NCBI GenBank assembly: GCA_029940175.1
Contig: JAOZRM010000056.1
Location: 1-15,506, forward strand
Direction: 5' to 3'
Length of the DNA stretch: 15,506 bases
Source: Candidatus Sabulitectum sp.
GTDB taxonomy: Bacteria; Fermentibacterota; Fermentibacteria; Fermentibacterales; JCC-6
Part shown: positions 13,894 through 15,506 of the stretch, piece by piece
Position numbering within the stretch: position 1 is the first letter of the stretch
How the letters are laid out: every line of letters starts with the position of its first letter
The notes under the pieces: generated by a model
The model's database searches: none
What the model saw: the letters and a program-made list of their open reading frames with translations, nothing else
Told to the model about the DNA's origin: nothing
Made by a program: the position numbers and the translations under genes

Positions 13894-15499
13894 CGAAAAA
13901 AACCTCCAGCAGATGAAACAACCCCAACACATTCAACTCGAAGATGAGATGAAGAACTCATACATTGAGTATTCGATGAGTGTTCTTGTGGGGAGAGCTC
14001 TGCCTGATGTTCGAGATGGTCTTAAACCGGTTCACAGAAGAATTCTCTACAGCATGTACGAACAGAAGCTTACCCACCAGAGACCATACAGAAAATCCGC
14101 AACAGTTGTTGGTGATGTTCTTGGAAAATATCATCCGCACGGTGATAGTTCTGTATATGATGCAATGGTCAGGATGGCCCAGGACTTTTCTCTCAGACAC
14201 CCACTGGTGCAGGGTCAGGGAAACTTCGGTTCTGTGGATGGCGATCCTGCTGCTGCATACAGGTATACAGAAGCTCGGATGGCTCGTATCGGGGAGGAAA
14301 TGCTTTCCGACATAGAGAAGGAAACAGTAGGGTTTGAGCCGAACTTTGATAATAGGCTTAAAGAACCGGTAGTTCTTCCCTCTGGAATACCAAACCTTCT
14401 TGTTAACGGATCTTCTGGAATTGCGGTTGGAATGGCCACTAATATTCCCCCGCATAATCTTCGGGAAATAGTTGATGCCTGCATCAGGATCATCCAGGAC
14501 CCAGATGTTTCTGATGACGAAATTATGACCATCGTTCAAGCTCCCGACTTTCCCACGGGTGGGGTGGTAATGGGTCTTGGTGGTGTAAGAAACGCGTACA
14601 GATCCGGTCGCGGAAAAATTAAAGTGCGTGGCAGGGTTGTGTCTGAGGAGATCAGCGGACGAGACTGTATCATAGTCAACGAGTTGCCATACATGGTGAA
14701 CAAATCAAGACTGATAAAATTAATTGCCGACCTGGTGAAGGACAAGCGAATTACAGGTATAGCCGATCTTCGCGATGAGTCAGACAGAGATGGTATGCGT
14801 ATTGTCATTGTTCTTAAACGAGATGCCATTGAAGAAGTCGTACTGAATCAGTTGTTCAAACACACATATCTTGAAACTACGTTCGGGGCAAATCTTATTG
14901 CTCTTGTTGATAAAATCCCCAGAAGATTAAACCTCATGGAGATGCTCACCTTTTTTGTTGAACACAGGCATACGGTAATATTCAACCGAAGCAAGTTTGA
15001 ATACAAAAAAGCAGAAGCCAGGGCTCACATACTTCGTGGATTGATCAAAGCCCAGGACAATATAGATGAAGTGATCAGGATCATTAAGGCAGCTTCAAGT
15101 CAAACAGAGGCAAAGGCCAATCTCATGACGACCTTTGATTTCTCCGAAAAACAGACTCAGGCTATTATGGAAATGCGTCTGGGTAAGCTTACTGCTCTCG
15201 ACAGAAAATCTCTTGAGGATGAGCTTGCTGAGCTAGAGATCCTCATTGCAAGACTCAAGGAGATTCTGGAGCACAAGCACATTAGAATGGAAATAGTGGT
15301 CGATGAACTTCGTGATATTTCAGAGAAATACGGCGAGGAGAGAAGAACAGAAATCGTACCATGGACACCTGACGGGATCGATGTTGAAGACATGATCCCG
15401 GATGATTCTATGGTTATTGTTGTTTCCCACAGAGGCTATATCAAAAGACTGCCTGTGGATACCTGGCGAAGTGGTTTAGTGTATAGTATTGCCCAATAG
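13883..15499 (+). CDS. gyrA: DNA gyrase subunit A, cleavage domain only; C-terminal wrapping domain missing
   Basis: GyrA cuts and rejoins the gate DNA segment with GyrB. The cleavage domain is complete: VGRALPDVRDGLKPVHRRIL, KYHPHGDSSVYDAM (quinolone region with S89 and D93, the usual susceptible residues), and AAYRYTEAR with the active-site tyrosine Y128. The tower and coiled-coil follow, ending in MVIVVSHRGYIKRLPVDTWRS. At this point other GyrA proteins read on into the GyrA-box (QRRGGxG-like) and a beta-pinwheel domain of about 300 residues. Here the frame instead gives an unrelated GLVYSIAQ and stops at residue 538. Neither other frame restores the box. TTG start at 13883 with a strong GGAGGTGA site; overlaps gyrB by 11 bases. 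It may be a natural truncation, an insertion, or an assembly end; the window closes 7 bases later. Confidence 0.85.
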   Translation: MTTDEKNLQQMKQPQHIQLEDEMKNSYIEYSMSVLVGRALPDVRDGLKPVHRRILYSMYEQKLTHQRPYRKSATVVGDVLGKYHPHGDSSVYDAMVRMAQDFSLRHPLVQGQGNFGSVDGDPAAAYRYTEARMARIGEEMLSDIEKETVGFEPNFDNRLKEPVVLPSGIPNLLVNGSSGIAVGMATNIPPHNLREIVDACIRIIQDPDVSDDEIMTIVQAPDFPTGGVVMGLGGVRNAYRSGRGKIKVRGRVVSEEISGRDCIIVNELPYMVNKSRLIKLIADLVKDKRITGIADLRDESDRDGMRIVIVLKRDAIEEVVLNQLFKHTYLETTFGANLIALVDKIPRRLNLMEMLTFFVEHRHTVIFNRSKFEYKKAEARAHILRGLIKAQDNIDEVIRIIKAASSQTEAKANLMTTFDFSEKQTQAIMEMRLGKLTALDRKSLEDELAELEILIARLKEILEHKHIRMEIVVDELRDISEKYGEERRTEIVPWTPDGIDVEDMIPDDSMVIVVSHRGYIKRLPVDTWRSGLVYSIAQ

Positions 15500-15506
15500 A
15501 AATATT

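Noticed and set aside
15474..15506. Intron or intein at the gyrA break
   Set aside because: No group II intron 5' GTGYG consensus, intein splice motif or inverted repeat can be read in the 30 bases available. The window is too short to name an element.
1..15506. CRISPR arrays, tRNA or rRNA genes, insertion sequences
   Set aside because: No repeated spacer pattern, tRNA-like cloverleaf, rRNA signature or transposase frame was seen. All long intervals are explained by the housekeeping genes listed.

Overview
This window is a bacterial chromosome origin region. The gene order is rpmH-rnpA-yidD-yidC-mnmE-mnmG-rsmG-parA-parB running left and dnaA-dnaN-(dciA-like)-gyrB-gyrA running right. The polarity switch lies in the 216-base gap 8761-8976. 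YidC has one N-terminal membrane anchor, a large extracytoplasmic domain and a C-terminal insertase core, which points to a diderm (Gram-negative-type) bacterium. Base composition looks moderate to AT-leaning. No protein is distinctive enough to name a genus. The divergent MnmE, the missing recF and the small ferredoxin in the par operon would suit a poorly sampled, perhaps anaerobic, lineage, but that is inference.

Left edge (1-950): the 3' part of a GT4-family glycosyltransferase gene on the + strand converges on the leftward operon. A perfect hairpin at 924-950 starts in its stop-codon region. Read on the minus strand the hairpin is followed by a U-run, so it looks like the end of the leftward transcript.

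Leftward block (983-8760): ten tightly packed genes. They include L34 and the RNase P protein (with rnpA starting 2 bases after rpmH), the membrane-insertion pair YidD/YidC, the tRNA U34-modifying pair MnmE/MnmG, the 16S rRNA methyltransferase RsmG, the partition pair ParA/ParB, and last a 55-residue 2[4Fe-4S] ferredoxin. Most junctions overlap by 4-20 bases or are separated by at most 32 bases, so a single transcription unit driven from 8826-8873 is likely. Two parS palindromes, the ParB loading sites, lie inside coding sequence: one in the mnmG/rsmG overlap and one in a conserved stretch of mnmG.

Origin and rightward block (8761-15506): dnaA is followed by a 211-base non-coding gap with one good and two relaxed DnaA-box-like sites and an AT-rich segment, the best oriC candidate. 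Then come dnaN, a DciA-type (DUF721) helicase-loader candidate where recF often lies nearby, gyrB and gyrA. GyrA reads normally through its cleavage domain, then changes to an unrelated 10-13 residue tail and stops just where the GyrA-box and C-terminal wrapping domain should begin, seven bases before the window ends.

Together the genes cover replication initiation, processivity, helicase loading, supercoiling and origin segregation, plus housekeeping translation and membrane functions. The points most worth checking are the interrupted gyrA, the MnmE G domain without a recognisable NKxD motif, the coding-embedded parS sites, and the ferredoxin linked to parAB.
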